Positions 44,817 to 54,213 of a stretch of 64,000 nucleotides of DNA are shown here, piece after piece (position 1 is the first letter of the stretch; every line of letters begins with the position of its first letter). The DNA lies in the NCBI GenBank assembly GCA_945903465.1, contig CAMDOF010000014.1, forward strand, positions 20,015 to 84,014. Reading direction: 5' to 3'. Made by a program: the position numbers and the translations under genes. The notes beneath the pieces were generated by a model, which was not told the DNA's origin, searched no databases, and saw nothing but the letters and a program-made list of their open reading frames with translations. This DNA comes from Opitutus sp. GAS368. GTDB lineage: Bacteria > Verrucomicrobiota > Verrucomicrobiia > Opitutales > Opitutaceae.

Positions 44817-45629
44817 TTACGGCCCGGGCAATTGGCCGCGTTGGTAACCGTTGCCGAGAAGTGAGCCGAGATTATGGCGTTTACCGTTGATCTCAATTTC
44901 GAGATTTTCGGCGCGGCTGGCCTCGATGAAAACGGCGCCGGGGCGGGCGATCGTTTTGGATTCACCGATGGCGAGCATGCCGGAGAGCAACATTTCGCCC
45001 TCGGTGTCGTCGGTATTTTTGCGGCGTACCGTAACTTGGACGGGGTTGATGGCGACGAACGTTAAGACGGGTCCGCGCGGGGGGGTGGGGGTCGCGGTGA
45101 CGGGAGTGGGGCTGGGCTTCTTGCTGCTAGTGAAGGACTGGACGATAATGAGGAGGACGGCGACGAGGAGGACAGCCGCGGCGATTTTGGAATATTTGAA
45201 GACGATGGCCGGGTCGATGCCGGTCGGCAAGGAGCTGCCGGTGCGGGGTCGACTGGGGCCGCGGTTCGCGTGAGAAGGCTCGTGGGCGGGAGTGGTTTCG
45301 GCGGCGGGGGTGGCGGGATCGCCCTCCTCGGTCTTTGCGATGGAAATATCCATGCGGCCGTAGATTTCCCGGCTGGGCTGACGCGGGCGCAAAGCGCCGC
45401 GGCCGAGGGCATCGTAGTCGCTGATGATCCGATCTGCGGGAACTTTTAGGAAGTTTGCATAGGTGCGCAGGAAGCCGCGCGTGTAGATCTCGGTGAGGCC
45501 GATGTCGAAGTGATTGGTCTCAAATTTTTGCAGGAAGTCGCCCCGGATTTTTGTGGCCTCGGCTGCCTCGCGAATGGAGATGCCTTTTTTTTTGCGCGCC
45601 TCTTCGAGGCGCTCACCGATGGTCTGCAT
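44817..45629 (-). CDS. RodZ-like helix-turn-helix membrane protein
   Basis: The 270-residue protein has a Cro/C1-type helix-turn-helix at residues 1-80 (TIGERLEEARKKKGISIREA, then IYTRGFLRTYANFLKV), a Pro/Thr-rich linker, one membrane helix near residues 155-175 and a small beta-rich C-terminal domain (DUF4115-like, AINPVQVTVRRKN). This is the RodZ layout. RodZ anchors MreB and its HTH no longer acts mainly on DNA. It lies 127 bases downstream of ftsK on the same strand. The gene symbol is withheld because the C-terminal part is short. Confidence 0.85.
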   Translation of the reverse strand: MQTIGERLEEARKKKGISIREAAEATKIRGDFLQKFETNHFDIGLTEIYTRGFLRTYANFLKVPADRIISDYDALGRGALRPRQPSREIYGRMDISIAKTEEGDPATPAAETTPAHEPSHANRGPSRPRTGSSLPTGIDPAIVFKYSKIAAAVLLVAVLLIIVQSFTSSKKPSPTPVTATPTPPRGPVLTFVAINPVQVTVRRKNTDDTEGEMLLSGMLAIGESKTIARPGAVFIEASRAENLEIEINGKRHNLGSLLGNGYQRGQLPGP

Positions 45630-45756
45630 GGAGATGGGTTAGGGGGTTAAAGGGTAAAGGGGAAGCCGGATTTTGTGGATCCCGTTGAGTGGGCTCGGGG
45701 TGGTGGGTCGCACTCGTTGGATTTGATCGTAGCGCGGGAGCGCGGGCGGGAGCGTT

Positions 45757-48288
45757 TCAAAGTGACTCCAGATCGACAAGAATTTCTCGAGGGCTGGAGC
45801 CGTTTTCAGGACCGACGATGCCCTTTTCTTCCATGATTTCCATGATGCGGGCGGCGCGGTTGTAGCCGATATGGAGTTTGCGTTGGAGCATGGAGGTGCT
45901 GGCGCGTTTGGTGGCCTTGAGGACCTCGACGGCTTGGTGGTACAATTCGTCATCGTCGCCAAGATCGCCGTCGTCATCATCTTCGTTTTCATCGTCTTCG
46001 CGTGCGTCGCGATCAATTTGTTGTTGGACAGATTGGGCGTATTGGGGCGGGCCGTTGCGTTTGAGGAACTCGACCATCTCTTGGACCTCTTCGTCGGAGA
46101 CAAAGGCGCCTTGGGCGCGGACGAGACGAGACGTTCCTGGAGGTGAGAACAACATATCGCCGCGCCCGATGAGGGTATCGGCGCCCTTGGTGTCGAGAAT
46201 GGTGCGAGAGTCGACTTGGGAGGCGACTTGGAAGGCGATGCGCGAGGGGAGATTTGCTTTGATAACTCCGGTGATGACGTTAACGGACGGGCGTTGGGTG
46301 GCGATGATGAGATGGATACCCGCGGCGCGGGCGAGTTGAGCGAGGCGGGCGATACTGGTTTCGATTTCGGCTGGTGCGACCATCATGAGGTCGGCGAGTT
46401 CGTCGATGATGGCGACAATGTAGGGTAAGCGCTCAGGTATTTCGAGGTCGTCGTTGTCGAGCGGATCGACGCCCGCGAAAGCGGTTTGGCCGTCTGGAGG
46501 CGGCACCGGCTGGGCGCTTTTTTTTCGGTTATTAAAGCCGACGATATTACGGACGTTGGCTTTCGCGAAAATTTGGTAGCGTTGTTCCATTTCGCCGAGG
46601 AGCCATTTAAGGGCGGCGGGTACTTTTTTTGGCTCGGTAACGACGGGGATGAGCATGTGAGGAAGCGAATTGAAGATTTTCAATTCGACGACCTTGGGGT
46701 CGACCATGATGAGCCGGAGATCTTTGGGGCTCTTAGAATAGAGGATGGAGGCGACGATGGAATTGATACAGACCGATTTGCCCGAGCCGGTGGCGCCGGC
46801 GATGAGCAAGTGGGGCATTTTGGAAAGGTCGGAGAGCAGCGGTTTTCCGGAGACGTCCTTGCCGAGGGCGATGGGGATTTCGGATCTGACCTGGGCCCAA
46901 TCCTCGCTCTCGAGCAGTTCGCGCATGCCAACGGGAGTGGGGTGTTGGTTGGGGACCTCGACGCCGACGGCGGCTTTGCCGGGGATGGGTGCGAGGATGC
47001 GGACGGACTGGGCGCGCATGCCGAGTGCGATATTTTTATCGAGGCCGGCGATTTTTTCGACGCGAACGCCAGCGGCGGGCACGACCTCGTAACGGGTGAT
47101 GACGGGCCCGACGTGAATTTCCCCGAGGGTGACCTCGACGCCAAATTCGCTGAGAATCCGGAGAAGGTTATCGGCGTTGCGGCGATGTTCCTCTTCGCTA
47201 TTACTGGACGCGGGCTTGGCCTGTTCCTTGAGGAGGGAGAGCGGGGGGAATTGATAGGTAGCGTCCTCGCTTTGGGGGAGGAAAACCTTGCCGGCTTTTT
47301 TGGGCTCTTCGGGTTTGACGATGTTAAGCTCGGCTTTTCCGGAGACGTTTACTTCGAGGGATTTGGTCTCGATAGCGGTGGTGCCAAGGGACGTTTTGGG
47401 AGGAACAGGTTTGGGCGGCGCGGTGGGCTTGGGGGGAGGCGGGAGGGTGGGAGCGGTTTTCTCGAAGGATGCGAGGGGTGTGCTGGCAGAAGTGGGCTCT
47501 GGGGAAACGGGGTTTGGGGTGAGTGAGCCCCCGGGTAAGTTTGCGGCGAAGGTTTTCTTGCCGTTGGGTCCGACGGGAGTGTTGGTGAGGGCAGTGGGGA
47601 GAGTGGCGGCGACGAGGGGGGCGATGGGTTTCTTTTTGGACTGAGCGTCCTGCGCCATTTGCCGGAGTTCATCGGCCTCGGCTTTGAGCTTGGCGCGCGC
47701 CGAGCGCCAAGCGGTGAAGCGGGTGAAGATTTTTTCGAATTCGCCCGCGATATCGCGCATGAAGATAAACATGAGGGATCCGCAGTAGAGCGTGCCGAAA
47801 ATGAGGCTCGAACCGAAGGGGCCGAGGGCGTCGGCCAGCAGGCGGTGGTAAAGGGTGGTGCCGACGAGTCCGCCGAACCCTTGGGGGAAGTAATCGCTGC
47901 CCCATTTGGCCGGATGAAACATCGCGAGGAGCACGGAGAGGGCAATGCAGGCGAAGACCATCGCGATTGCGCGGGTGCCAGTCAGGTGTTTGGCGTTGCG
48001 GAGGGAGGTGTAGAGCATCCACAGGAGAAAGACGGGGAAGAGCCACGCGCTGAACCCGAAGGTGAAGAGGAGGGTCCAGACGGAATTGGCGCCCCAGATC
48101 CCCGCGGGGTTTTTCAGAACGGGGGAGGTGGTTTTCCAGCTGCTTTGGGCGGGATCGTACGTGAGAAGTGCGACGAGCAGAAATAAGCCGAACGCAAAGC
48201 ACAGGAGAGCGATCAGCCAGTTCGGCTGATAGCGGGCCGCTAAAAGAGACGGGCCATCGTTTCGGTTTGAGTTCTCGGACTTGCGCAT
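45757..48288 (-). CDS. ftsK: DNA translocase FtsK/SpoIIIE
   Basis: FtsK pumps chromosome ends across the closing septum. The 843-residue protein has four or so membrane helices in the first 190 residues, a Pro/Lys-rich linker of about 150 residues, the alpha domain (FGVEVTLGEIHVGPVITRYE), a RecA-type motor with Walker A GATGSGKSVCINSIV and Walker B YIVAIIDELADLMMV, and the gamma winged helix at the end (VLKATKRASTSMLQRKLHIG, YNRAARIMEIMEEKGIVGP) that reads KOPS orienting sequences. Length and order are normal. Confidence 0.97.
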   Translation of the reverse strand: MRKSENSNRNDGPSLLAARYQPNWLIALLCFAFGLFLLVALLTYDPAQSSWKTTSPVLKNPAGIWGANSVWTLLFTFGFSAWLFPVFLLWMLYTSLRNAKHLTGTRAIAMVFACIALSVLLAMFHPAKWGSDYFPQGFGGLVGTTLYHRLLADALGPFGSSLIFGTLYCGSLMFIFMRDIAGEFEKIFTRFTAWRSARAKLKAEADELRQMAQDAQSKKKPIAPLVAATLPTALTNTPVGPNGKKTFAANLPGGSLTPNPVSPEPTSASTPLASFEKTAPTLPPPPKPTAPPKPVPPKTSLGTTAIETKSLEVNVSGKAELNIVKPEEPKKAGKVFLPQSEDATYQFPPLSLLKEQAKPASSNSEEEHRRNADNLLRILSEFGVEVTLGEIHVGPVITRYEVVPAAGVRVEKIAGLDKNIALGMRAQSVRILAPIPGKAAVGVEVPNQHPTPVGMRELLESEDWAQVRSEIPIALGKDVSGKPLLSDLSKMPHLLIAGATGSGKSVCINSIVASILYSKSPKDLRLIMVDPKVVELKIFNSLPHMLIPVVTEPKKVPAALKWLLGEMEQRYQIFAKANVRNIVGFNNRKKSAQPVPPPDGQTAFAGVDPLDNDDLEIPERLPYIVAIIDELADLMMVAPAEIETSIARLAQLARAAGIHLIIATQRPSVNVITGVIKANLPSRIAFQVASQVDSRTILDTKGADTLIGRGDMLFSPPGTSRLVRAQGAFVSDEEVQEMVEFLKRNGPPQYAQSVQQQIDRDAREDDENEDDDDGDLGDDDELYHQAVEVLKATKRASTSMLQRKLHIGYNRAARIMEIMEEKGIVGPENGSSPREILVDLESL

Positions 48289-48393
48289 TTTGGTCGGCAG
48301 GCGGCGGATTAGAAGCGGGATTGCACGTTATCAAGACGAGCGGTCAAATGTAAACATCCCCGCGATCTTTCCCGAAAAACTCTGACATTTATT

Positions 48394-49374
48394 ATGTGCG
48401 ATCTCTTGCGTTTTGAGCCCCTGTACCAAGAAAGAGTTTGGGGTGGGCGTATTTTGGAGACAGTTTTTGGCCGAATTTTACCCGGAGAGCGACCGGTGGG
48501 GGAAAGCTGGGAAGTGGTCGATCGGCCGGAGGCCCAGTCGGTGGTGGTGGGTGGTGCGTGGCACGGGCAGACGCTCAGGCGAGTGCTCGCTGCTAACGCC
48601 GCGGAGGTGATGGGCCCGAGTTGGCCGGTGGGCCAGCCGTTCCCCATTTTAATTAAATGGCTGGATTGTCGGGAGCGTCTGAGTTTGCAGGTGCACCCGC
48701 CGGCGGGGATCGCGGCGGCGCTGGGAGGAGAGCCGAAAACTGAAAACTGGTATATTGCGGAGACGGTGCCTGGGGCGAAACTGATGGTGGGTTTGAAGCG
48801 GGGAGTGACGCGGGAGCAGTTTGAGCGAGCGATTGGGGCGCAAACCGTTGAGGAGTGCGTTCATCGTTTTGGCGTTGCGCCGGGAGATTCGATTTTGGTG
48901 CGCAGTGGGCAGCTGCACGCGATCGACGCGGGTAACCTGATACTTGAAATTCAGCAAAACTCCGACACGACCTATCGCGTGTATGACTGGGGGAGGGTCG
49001 GTTTGGACGGCAAGCCGCGGCCGTTGCACCTAGAGGAATCCTTACGTTCGATTGACTGGCAGGATTTCGAGCCGGTGCCTTTGCGGGGAGCGGCGAGTGC
49101 GGCGGTGCTGGCGGTGGGTGCAGAATTTCAGATTCGTCGATGCGGGTTGGCCGCTGGAGAGCGGATGGAGATTTTGGCTGGGGAGCAGCCGCGCTTACTG
49201 AGTGTCGTGAGCGGCGCTTTATTAGCGAAAAGGAGGGTTGACGCAGGGGTGAGCGCGGATGGCGGATTGAGACTGGGGCGAGGGGAAAATGTTTTAGTGC
49301 CCTACGCTGGCGGCTTCACGTTTTTTGCGGAAGGACCGACGGTTGTTTTGCTGACGGAAAATTTTGCGGACTGA
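48394..49374 (+). CDS. manA: Mannose-6-phosphate isomerase, class I
   Basis: ManA interconverts mannose 6-phosphate and fructose 6-phosphate with zinc. The 326-residue protein begins with the cupin-type FEPLYQERVWGGRILETVFG and has the zinc-ligand segment LQVHPPAGIA, a Glu/His in NLILEIQQNSDTTYRVYDWG, and RPLHLEESLRSIDW. This is the short bacterial PMI form. It is divergent from ftsK and stands alone. Confidence 0.93.
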   Translation: MCDLLRFEPLYQERVWGGRILETVFGRILPGERPVGESWEVVDRPEAQSVVVGGAWHGQTLRRVLAANAAEVMGPSWPVGQPFPILIKWLDCRERLSLQVHPPAGIAAALGGEPKTENWYIAETVPGAKLMVGLKRGVTREQFERAIGAQTVEECVHRFGVAPGDSILVRSGQLHAIDAGNLILEIQQNSDTTYRVYDWGRVGLDGKPRPLHLEESLRSIDWQDFEPVPLRGAASAAVLAVGAEFQIRRCGLAAGERMEILAGEQPRLLSVVSGALLAKRRVDAGVSADGGLRLGRGENVLVPYAGGFTFFAEGPTVVLLTENFAD

Positions 49375-49555
49375 AGAGACGCGTCGGTGGTTGGTGGAGC
49401 GAGTTGAGGATGGGGGCGGGGGTGGTGGGTCGGGTTGGATGATTAGGAGCGAGGCCCGCGGTTCGCTGGGGCGGATAATGGGGGCGCGCCGAAGTTCGCC
49501 TCACCTGCGCGCTTGAAGATTTGCGGAAGACCGAGTTTGGTCTTTCTTCCAAAGC

Positions 49556-50122
49556 ATGATGAACGAGCCTGAAACTCTTGAGCCCAAGTCCAACGTCCCG
49601 CCCATCGTCGACCCTGTGGTCGAGGGCCAGCCGGTCGCAGATGGGGTGAGTCAACTCGCCGCGGCGAAGGCGGAAGCGGCTGCCAACTACGACAAGTTCG
49701 TACGGACTGCCGCCGACTTGGAGAATTTCCGTCGGCGGGCGATGCGCGAGAGGGACGAGCTTCGCACCGCGGCGACAGGGCGGGTTTTGGAGGATATTTT
49801 TCCGGTCTTGGACACGCTGACGTTGGCGATCGGTGCGGCGAAATCGCCGACCGCGGATATCAAATCGCTAGTCGGCGGTTTGGAGATGGTTCTGTCGCAG
49901 TTTAAGGGTGCTTTGACGAATCATGGGCTGAAAGAGATTAATCCGCTGGGGCTGCCTTTTGATCCGCACCAGCATGAAAGCATTTCGCATCAGCCGAGTG
50001 CCGGAGTGAAGGACGAGCATGTGCTGAATGTGGTGCGGACGGGGTATTCTTTAAATGGAAGACTGCTGCGGCCGGCGGCGGTGGTGGTTTCGAGTGGTCC
50101 GGAGAAAGGAGTCGTCGTCTGA
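49556..50122 (+). CDS. grpE: GrpE, nucleotide-exchange factor for DnaK
   Basis: The 188-residue protein has an acidic N-terminal tail, a long helix with VRTAADLENFRRRAMRERDE, and a beta-rich head (GLEMVLSQFKGALTNHGLKE, then NPLGLPFDPHQHESISHQPS) ending VVRTGYSLNGRLLRPAAVVV, all typical of GrpE. It releases ADP from DnaK. dnaJ follows 72 bases later; dnaK itself is not in the window. Confidence 0.96.
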   Translation: MMNEPETLEPKSNVPPIVDPVVEGQPVADGVSQLAAAKAEAAANYDKFVRTAADLENFRRRAMRERDELRTAATGRVLEDIFPVLDTLTLAIGAAKSPTADIKSLVGGLEMVLSQFKGALTNHGLKEINPLGLPFDPHQHESISHQPSAGVKDEHVLNVVRTGYSLNGRLLRPAAVVVSSGPEKGVVV

Positions 50123-50194
50123 GCGTTGGCGGCCGTCGCGGTTGACGGTCCTAACCAGTGAGTTGAGGGCGAATGCGCTAAGATTTATTTTTTT

Positions 50195-51367
50195 ATGGCG
50201 AAGGAAGATTACTACGAACTGCTCGGTGTGCAAAAAGGTGCCACCGCGGAAGAGATGAAGAAGGCCTATCGCAAGAAGGCCGTGCAATATCACCCGGACA
50301 AAAATCCCGGCAATAAAGAGGCGGAGGAAATGTTTAAGAAAGTTGCGCACGCCTATGAGGTTTTGAACGACCCAGAAAAGCGGGCGGCCTACGATCGTTA
50401 TGGGGCGGCGGCGTTTGAGGGCGGGGGTGGCGGGGTGCCCCGTGGGCCTAGTGGTGGCGGCGGGGGCTTTCACGATCCCTTCGACATTTTTCGAGAGGTC
50501 TTTGGCCAGCAAGGTGGTGCGAGTGGCGGCGGCGGCGGTGCGGGCGGGGGAATTTTCGACGAGATGTTTGGTGGCGGCGGTGGCCGGGATGGCACTCGGG
50601 ATGGGGCGGACCTCCGCTACGATCTGGAAATCTCGCTGGAGGAAGCGGCGCGCGGCTTCGAGAAGGAGATTTCGTTTCGGAAGAATATGAGCTGCGAGCG
50701 TTGCGAAGGTAACGGGGCTGAACCGGGTTCGAAGAAAGTGACCTGCCCGACCTGTCGGGGTGCCGGGCAGATTCGCCGCTCGGGCGGAATTATCACGTAC
50801 ACGCAAGCGTGCCCGACCTGCCGAGGGGCTGGGTCCAAGGTTGAGCGGCCTTGCACCGCGTGTCGGGGCGAAGGTCGGATGGCTCAAAATACCAAGCTCA
50901 ACATCAGGATCCCCCCTGGGGTTGATACGGGCTCGCGTTTACGTTCCTCGGGCAATGGCGAGGCGGGCCTGGCGGGGGGCCAGCCGGGGGATCTTTACAT
51001 CGTTCTTTCCGTCAAAGAACACGAGTTGTTCGAGCGTCAAGGGGAGGATTTATTCTGTGAAATCCCGATCAAATTTACTTTGGTGGCGCTCGGTGGCACG
51101 ATCGAGGTGCCGACGTTAACGGGCAAAGCCTCGCTGAAAATTCCCGCGGCGACCGCGAGTGGCACGACGTTCCGGCTTCGTGGCAAGGGCATGCCGAATC
51201 TACGGGGGGGGGCGCCGGGAGACCAACTGCTGCGCGTCCAGGTGGAGGTGCCGCAGAAGATCTCGGAGGAGCAGCGGCGCCTGCTCGAGGAATTTGCCCG
51301 GGTGAGCGGTGATGCCAACGAACCCACGTCCAAGTCTTTTTTTGAGAAGGCTAAAAAGTTCTTCTGA
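50195..51367 (+). CDS. dnaJ: DnaJ, Hsp40 co-chaperone
   Basis: The 390-residue protein has a J domain at residues 1-70 with the HPD motif ([18 protein letters not shown]), a long Gly-rich region, four zinc-finger repeats C-x-x-C-x-G-x-G ([32 protein letters not shown]), and a C-terminal substrate domain ending in a Phe-rich basic helix. It stimulates DnaK ATPase and delivers unfolded protein. It is co-directional with grpE. Confidence 0.97.
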   Translation: MAKEDYYELLGVQKGATAEEMKKAYRKKAVQYHPDKNPGNKEAEEMFKKVAHAYEVLNDPEKRAAYDRYGAAAFEGGGGGVPRGPSGGGGGFHDPFDIFREVFGQQGGASGGGGGAGGGIFDEMFGGGGGRDGTRDGADLRYDLEISLEEAARGFEKEISFRKNMSCERCEGNGAEPGSKKVTCPTCRGAGQIRRSGGIITYTQACPTCRGAGSKVERPCTACRGEGRMAQNTKLNIRIPPGVDTGSRLRSSGNGEAGLAGGQPGDLYIVLSVKEHELFERQGEDLFCEIPIKFTLVALGGTIEVPTLTGKASLKIPAATASGTTFRLRGKGMPNLRGGAPGDQLLRVQVEVPQKISEEQRRLLEEFARVSGDANEPTSKSFFEKAKKFF

Positions 51368-51411
51368 AGAATCCGGTCCGGGCCGCCGCACAAGCGCCGC
51401 GCTCGCTTGGA

Positions 51412-52551
51412 TCAATGTTTCGATGCGCGCGCGCTGAGTTTCACGTCGAGCCAGACTGCGAGGGCGAGAACGGTGCCGCGCGCGATAAATTTAAACTCGG
51501 GGGAAACGGCGAGGAGGGTCATGCCGTTGAGAAGGGCGGTCATGATAAGCGCGCCGCCGATGACCCCGCCGACGGAGCCGCGACCGCCGCGCAGGGCGGT
51601 GCCGCCGATGACGCAGGCGGCAATCGCGTCTAATTCCATAAGATCGCCGACGGTGGTCGTGGATGCGCCGGAATAGGCCGTAGTCATAAAGCCGGTGAGC
51701 GCCACGGTGATCCCCATCAAGAGATAGGCGCCCGTCATGACGCGATGGACGGCGATCCCGGAAAGGGCGGCGGCCTCCTCGTTGCCGCCGATGGCGTAGA
51801 GGTGGCGGCCGAAGGGGGTGTGCTGGGTGAGGAAGAATACGCTGCCGGCGGTCGCGCTGAGAATCAGGAGCGAGAACGGCACGCCGCGAAAGTGATTACA
51901 AACGGTGATGAGGGCGAAGAGGGCGGTGGTGATCGCGAGCCAAGTGCTCAGCGCACGGGCGATTGAAGGCAGCGGCCAGCCATAAGCGCTTCGCGCGATC
52001 CGTTTGCGCCAAGTCAGCCAGCCGAGGCCCGCGGCCAAGGCCAGGCCGAGCAGCCAGCCGGTTGGCGCAGGGAGGTGGTAGGTGGTGAGGAGGGAATAGA
52101 TATTTTCCTGATCGCCGCGGGCGACGGGGATGGTGGAGTTCTGAATGACAAGCCAGAAGAGGCCCTTGAAGATAAGCAGGCCGCCGAGGGTGATGATGAA
52201 GGAGGGAATGCGCTGCCGGACGATCAGTGCGCCCATGAGCGTCCAGAGCAGGAGGGCGGCGATGAAAGCTGTGAGTAGCGCGGCGGGGGCGGGCCAACTT
52301 TGTTGGAAGACGAGCACGGCGGCGATTCCACCGATGAGCCCGACGCCACTGCCCGCGGAGAGATCAATTTGGCCGGTCAGCAAGATTAAAAACATCCCGA
52401 GAGCGAGGGTGCCGGTGATGGAGAATTCGACGATCAGCTGAGTGAGGTTGCGGGAGCCGAGGAAGGCGGGTTCGCGGAGCGCGAAAAAGGTGCCGATCAC
52501 CGTGAGGGCGAGGGGTAAGGCGAGGTGACGAAGAGGGCGTGGCAGAGTCAT
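51412..52551 (-). CDS. xylH: Xylose-type sugar ABC transporter, permease
   Basis: The 379-residue permease has about ten membrane helices and the RbsC/XylH-family core (LALGMFLILLTGQIDLSAGS, GVGLIGGIAAVLVFQQ, then ATAGSVFFLTQHTPFGRHLY, AIGGNEEAAALSGIAV), plus the EAA-like segment near the end. Starting at ATG 52551 gives the usual compact N-terminus; a longer open frame to 52638 is likely the tail of the upstream shadow. It is last of xylF-xylG-xylH, 13 bases after xylG. Confidence 0.93.
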   Translation of the reverse strand: MTLPRPLRHLALPLALTVIGTFFALREPAFLGSRNLTQLIVEFSITGTLALGMFLILLTGQIDLSAGSGVGLIGGIAAVLVFQQSWPAPAALLTAFIAALLLWTLMGALIVRQRIPSFIITLGGLLIFKGLFWLVIQNSTIPVARGDQENIYSLLTTYHLPAPTGWLLGLALAAGLGWLTWRKRIARSAYGWPLPSIARALSTWLAITTALFALITVCNHFRGVPFSLLILSATAGSVFFLTQHTPFGRHLYAIGGNEEAAALSGIAVHRVMTGAYLLMGITVALTGFMTTAYSGASTTTVGDLMELDAIAACVIGGTALRGGRGSVGGVIGGALIMTALLNGMTLLAVSPEFKFIARGTVLALAVWLDVKLSARASKH

Positions 52552-52564
52552 CGGGTTAACAAGG

Positions 52565-54130
52565 TTAGGATGCGGCGGGGTGACCCATCGCAGCGGCGAG
52601 CAGAGTGTCCGGAGAGAATGCGGCGCGCGGAAATTCACCGGCGATACGGCCGGCTGCGAGCATGATGATACGATCGCTTAGGCCCATGAGTTCCGGCAGG
52701 TCGCTCGAAACCAGGAGAACCGCCATGCCGGCCAAAGTGAGTTGGTGGATGCGGGCGTAGACCTCTTGCTTGGCGCCGACATCAATGCCGCGGGTGGGCT
52801 CGTCGAGCAGAATGATTGAGGGGTGAGTGAGGAGCGATTTTCCGAGGACCACTTTCTGCTGGTTACCTCCTGAAAGTCCGCCGGTAGGAGTGGCTTGGCC
52901 CGGCGCCCTAATGCCGAGATTATCAAACAAGACCTGGTTGCGAGCGTACTCGGCGTGAAGGTCGATCCGACCGGGTGCGACGGTGCACGCCGCGAGGCTG
53001 GCCAGCGAAAGGTTAAAGCCGATGCTCTGATTCAGGACGAGGCCGAAGCGGCGGCGGTCTTCGCTGACGAAGGCGAGCCCACGGGCGAGAGAGTCGCGTG
53101 GTGTCGGTTGGGGGTAGGGGAGCCCGGAAAGTGTAACCTCTCCGTGAATACGGTGGCCCCAAGCGCCGAAAAGATGCGTGAGCAACTCGGTGCGACCGGC
53201 GCCCATCAAGCCACCGCAGCCGAGAATTTCGCCCGCGTGGAGATTGAACGATAGCTGGTGGAGCACGGGCGGCTCGCCGGCTGCAGGTGCCACGGTGAGG
53301 TCGCGGACGGCGAGGAGAGGCTGGCGGGTTGGTGGGGTGGGCGGGTTGGCAGAGAGCGGGGGCGCGGTGGCGAGGGCGGGGCGTTCGGGAAACATCTCCC
53401 CGAGGGCGCGCCCGACCATATGGCGGATGACGAGGGGAATCGTGGCTTCGGATCGGCGGAAGGCCGCGACACTTTGGCCGTCGCGGAGCACGGTGATCCG
53501 GTCGGCGATGGCGAAGACCTCCTCGAGTTTGTGAGAAATATAGATGCAGGCAGTTCCTCGAGCGCGGAGGCGGCGCAGATGGCTGAGGAGGCTGGCGGCT
53601 TCCTGGCCGGTGAGCGCGGCGGTGGGTTCGTCGAGGACGAGGACGCGGGAATTTTTGTCGATGGCGCGGATGATCTCGACGAGTTGTTTTTGACCGATGC
53701 CCAGTGCACGCACGGGTGTTTCGGGCGCGAGGGTGAGTCCGAAATCGGTCAGAAGGGCGGCGGTGCGGCGGTGGAGTTCAGGCCAATCGATCCGCAGGCC
53801 ACGCCGAGGAGCCCTCCCCAGGAAGATATTTTCAGCGACGCTCAGCTCATCGATGAGGGCAAATTCCTGGGTGATGACGGCGATCCCGGCCGCGGCGGCG
53901 TCACGAATGGAGTGAAAGGCGACGACGCGGCCGTCGACGAAGAGTTCGCCTTGGTAGGATCGGTGCGGATGAATGCCGGAGAGAAGTTTGATGAGCGTAG
54001 ATTTACCGGCGCCATTTTCTCCGCAGAGGGCGTGAATTTCTCCGGGGAGAAGTTCGAAATCGACGCCATTGAGCGCGACGACCCCGGGGAAGTGCTTGAC
54101 GAGGGCACGAGCGGTGAGGACGGCGGGCAT
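52565..54130 (-). CDS. xylG: Xylose-type sugar ABC transporter, double ATPase
   Basis: The 521-residue protein carries two ABC domains, as in XylG/RbsA. The first has Walker A GENGAGKST, a degenerate signature (ALGIGQKQLVEIIRAI) and Walker B VLVLDEPTAAL. The second has a degenerate Walker A (CGGLMGAGRTELL) and a good signature LSGGNQQKVVLGKSL with IILLDEPTRGIDVG. That asymmetry is normal for this family. It powers uptake of the sugar bound by XylF. The substrate is inferred from XylF. Confidence 0.93.
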   Translation of the reverse strand: MPAVLTARALVKHFPGVVALNGVDFELLPGEIHALCGENGAGKSTLIKLLSGIHPHRSYQGELFVDGRVVAFHSIRDAAAAGIAVITQEFALIDELSVAENIFLGRAPRRGLRIDWPELHRRTAALLTDFGLTLAPETPVRALGIGQKQLVEIIRAIDKNSRVLVLDEPTAALTGQEAASLLSHLRRLRARGTACIYISHKLEEVFAIADRITVLRDGQSVAAFRRSEATIPLVIRHMVGRALGEMFPERPALATAPPLSANPPTPPTRQPLLAVRDLTVAPAAGEPPVLHQLSFNLHAGEILGCGGLMGAGRTELLTHLFGAWGHRIHGEVTLSGLPYPQPTPRDSLARGLAFVSEDRRRFGLVLNQSIGFNLSLASLAACTVAPGRIDLHAEYARNQVLFDNLGIRAPGQATPTGGLSGGNQQKVVLGKSLLTHPSIILLDEPTRGIDVGAKQEVYARIHQLTLAGMAVLLVSSDLPELMGLSDRIIMLAAGRIAGEFPRAAFSPDTLLAAAMGHPAAS

Positions 54131-54213
54131 GCGAGGTGAAGGAGAAGATCGGCGATGCGATCGTCGGCCGCCGCCGCTGGAAGACCGGCTGGCACCCGCG
54201 GGTAGTCTACGAG

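Noticed and set aside
46486..47526. Long open frame antisense to ftsK
   Set aside because: It is Gly/Asp/Phe-rich with no family features and exactly mirrors the ftsK coding bias, so it is a shadow.
53258..54139. Long plus-strand frame over xylG
   Set aside because: It is a compositional shadow; the ABC-ATPase motifs lie on the other strand.
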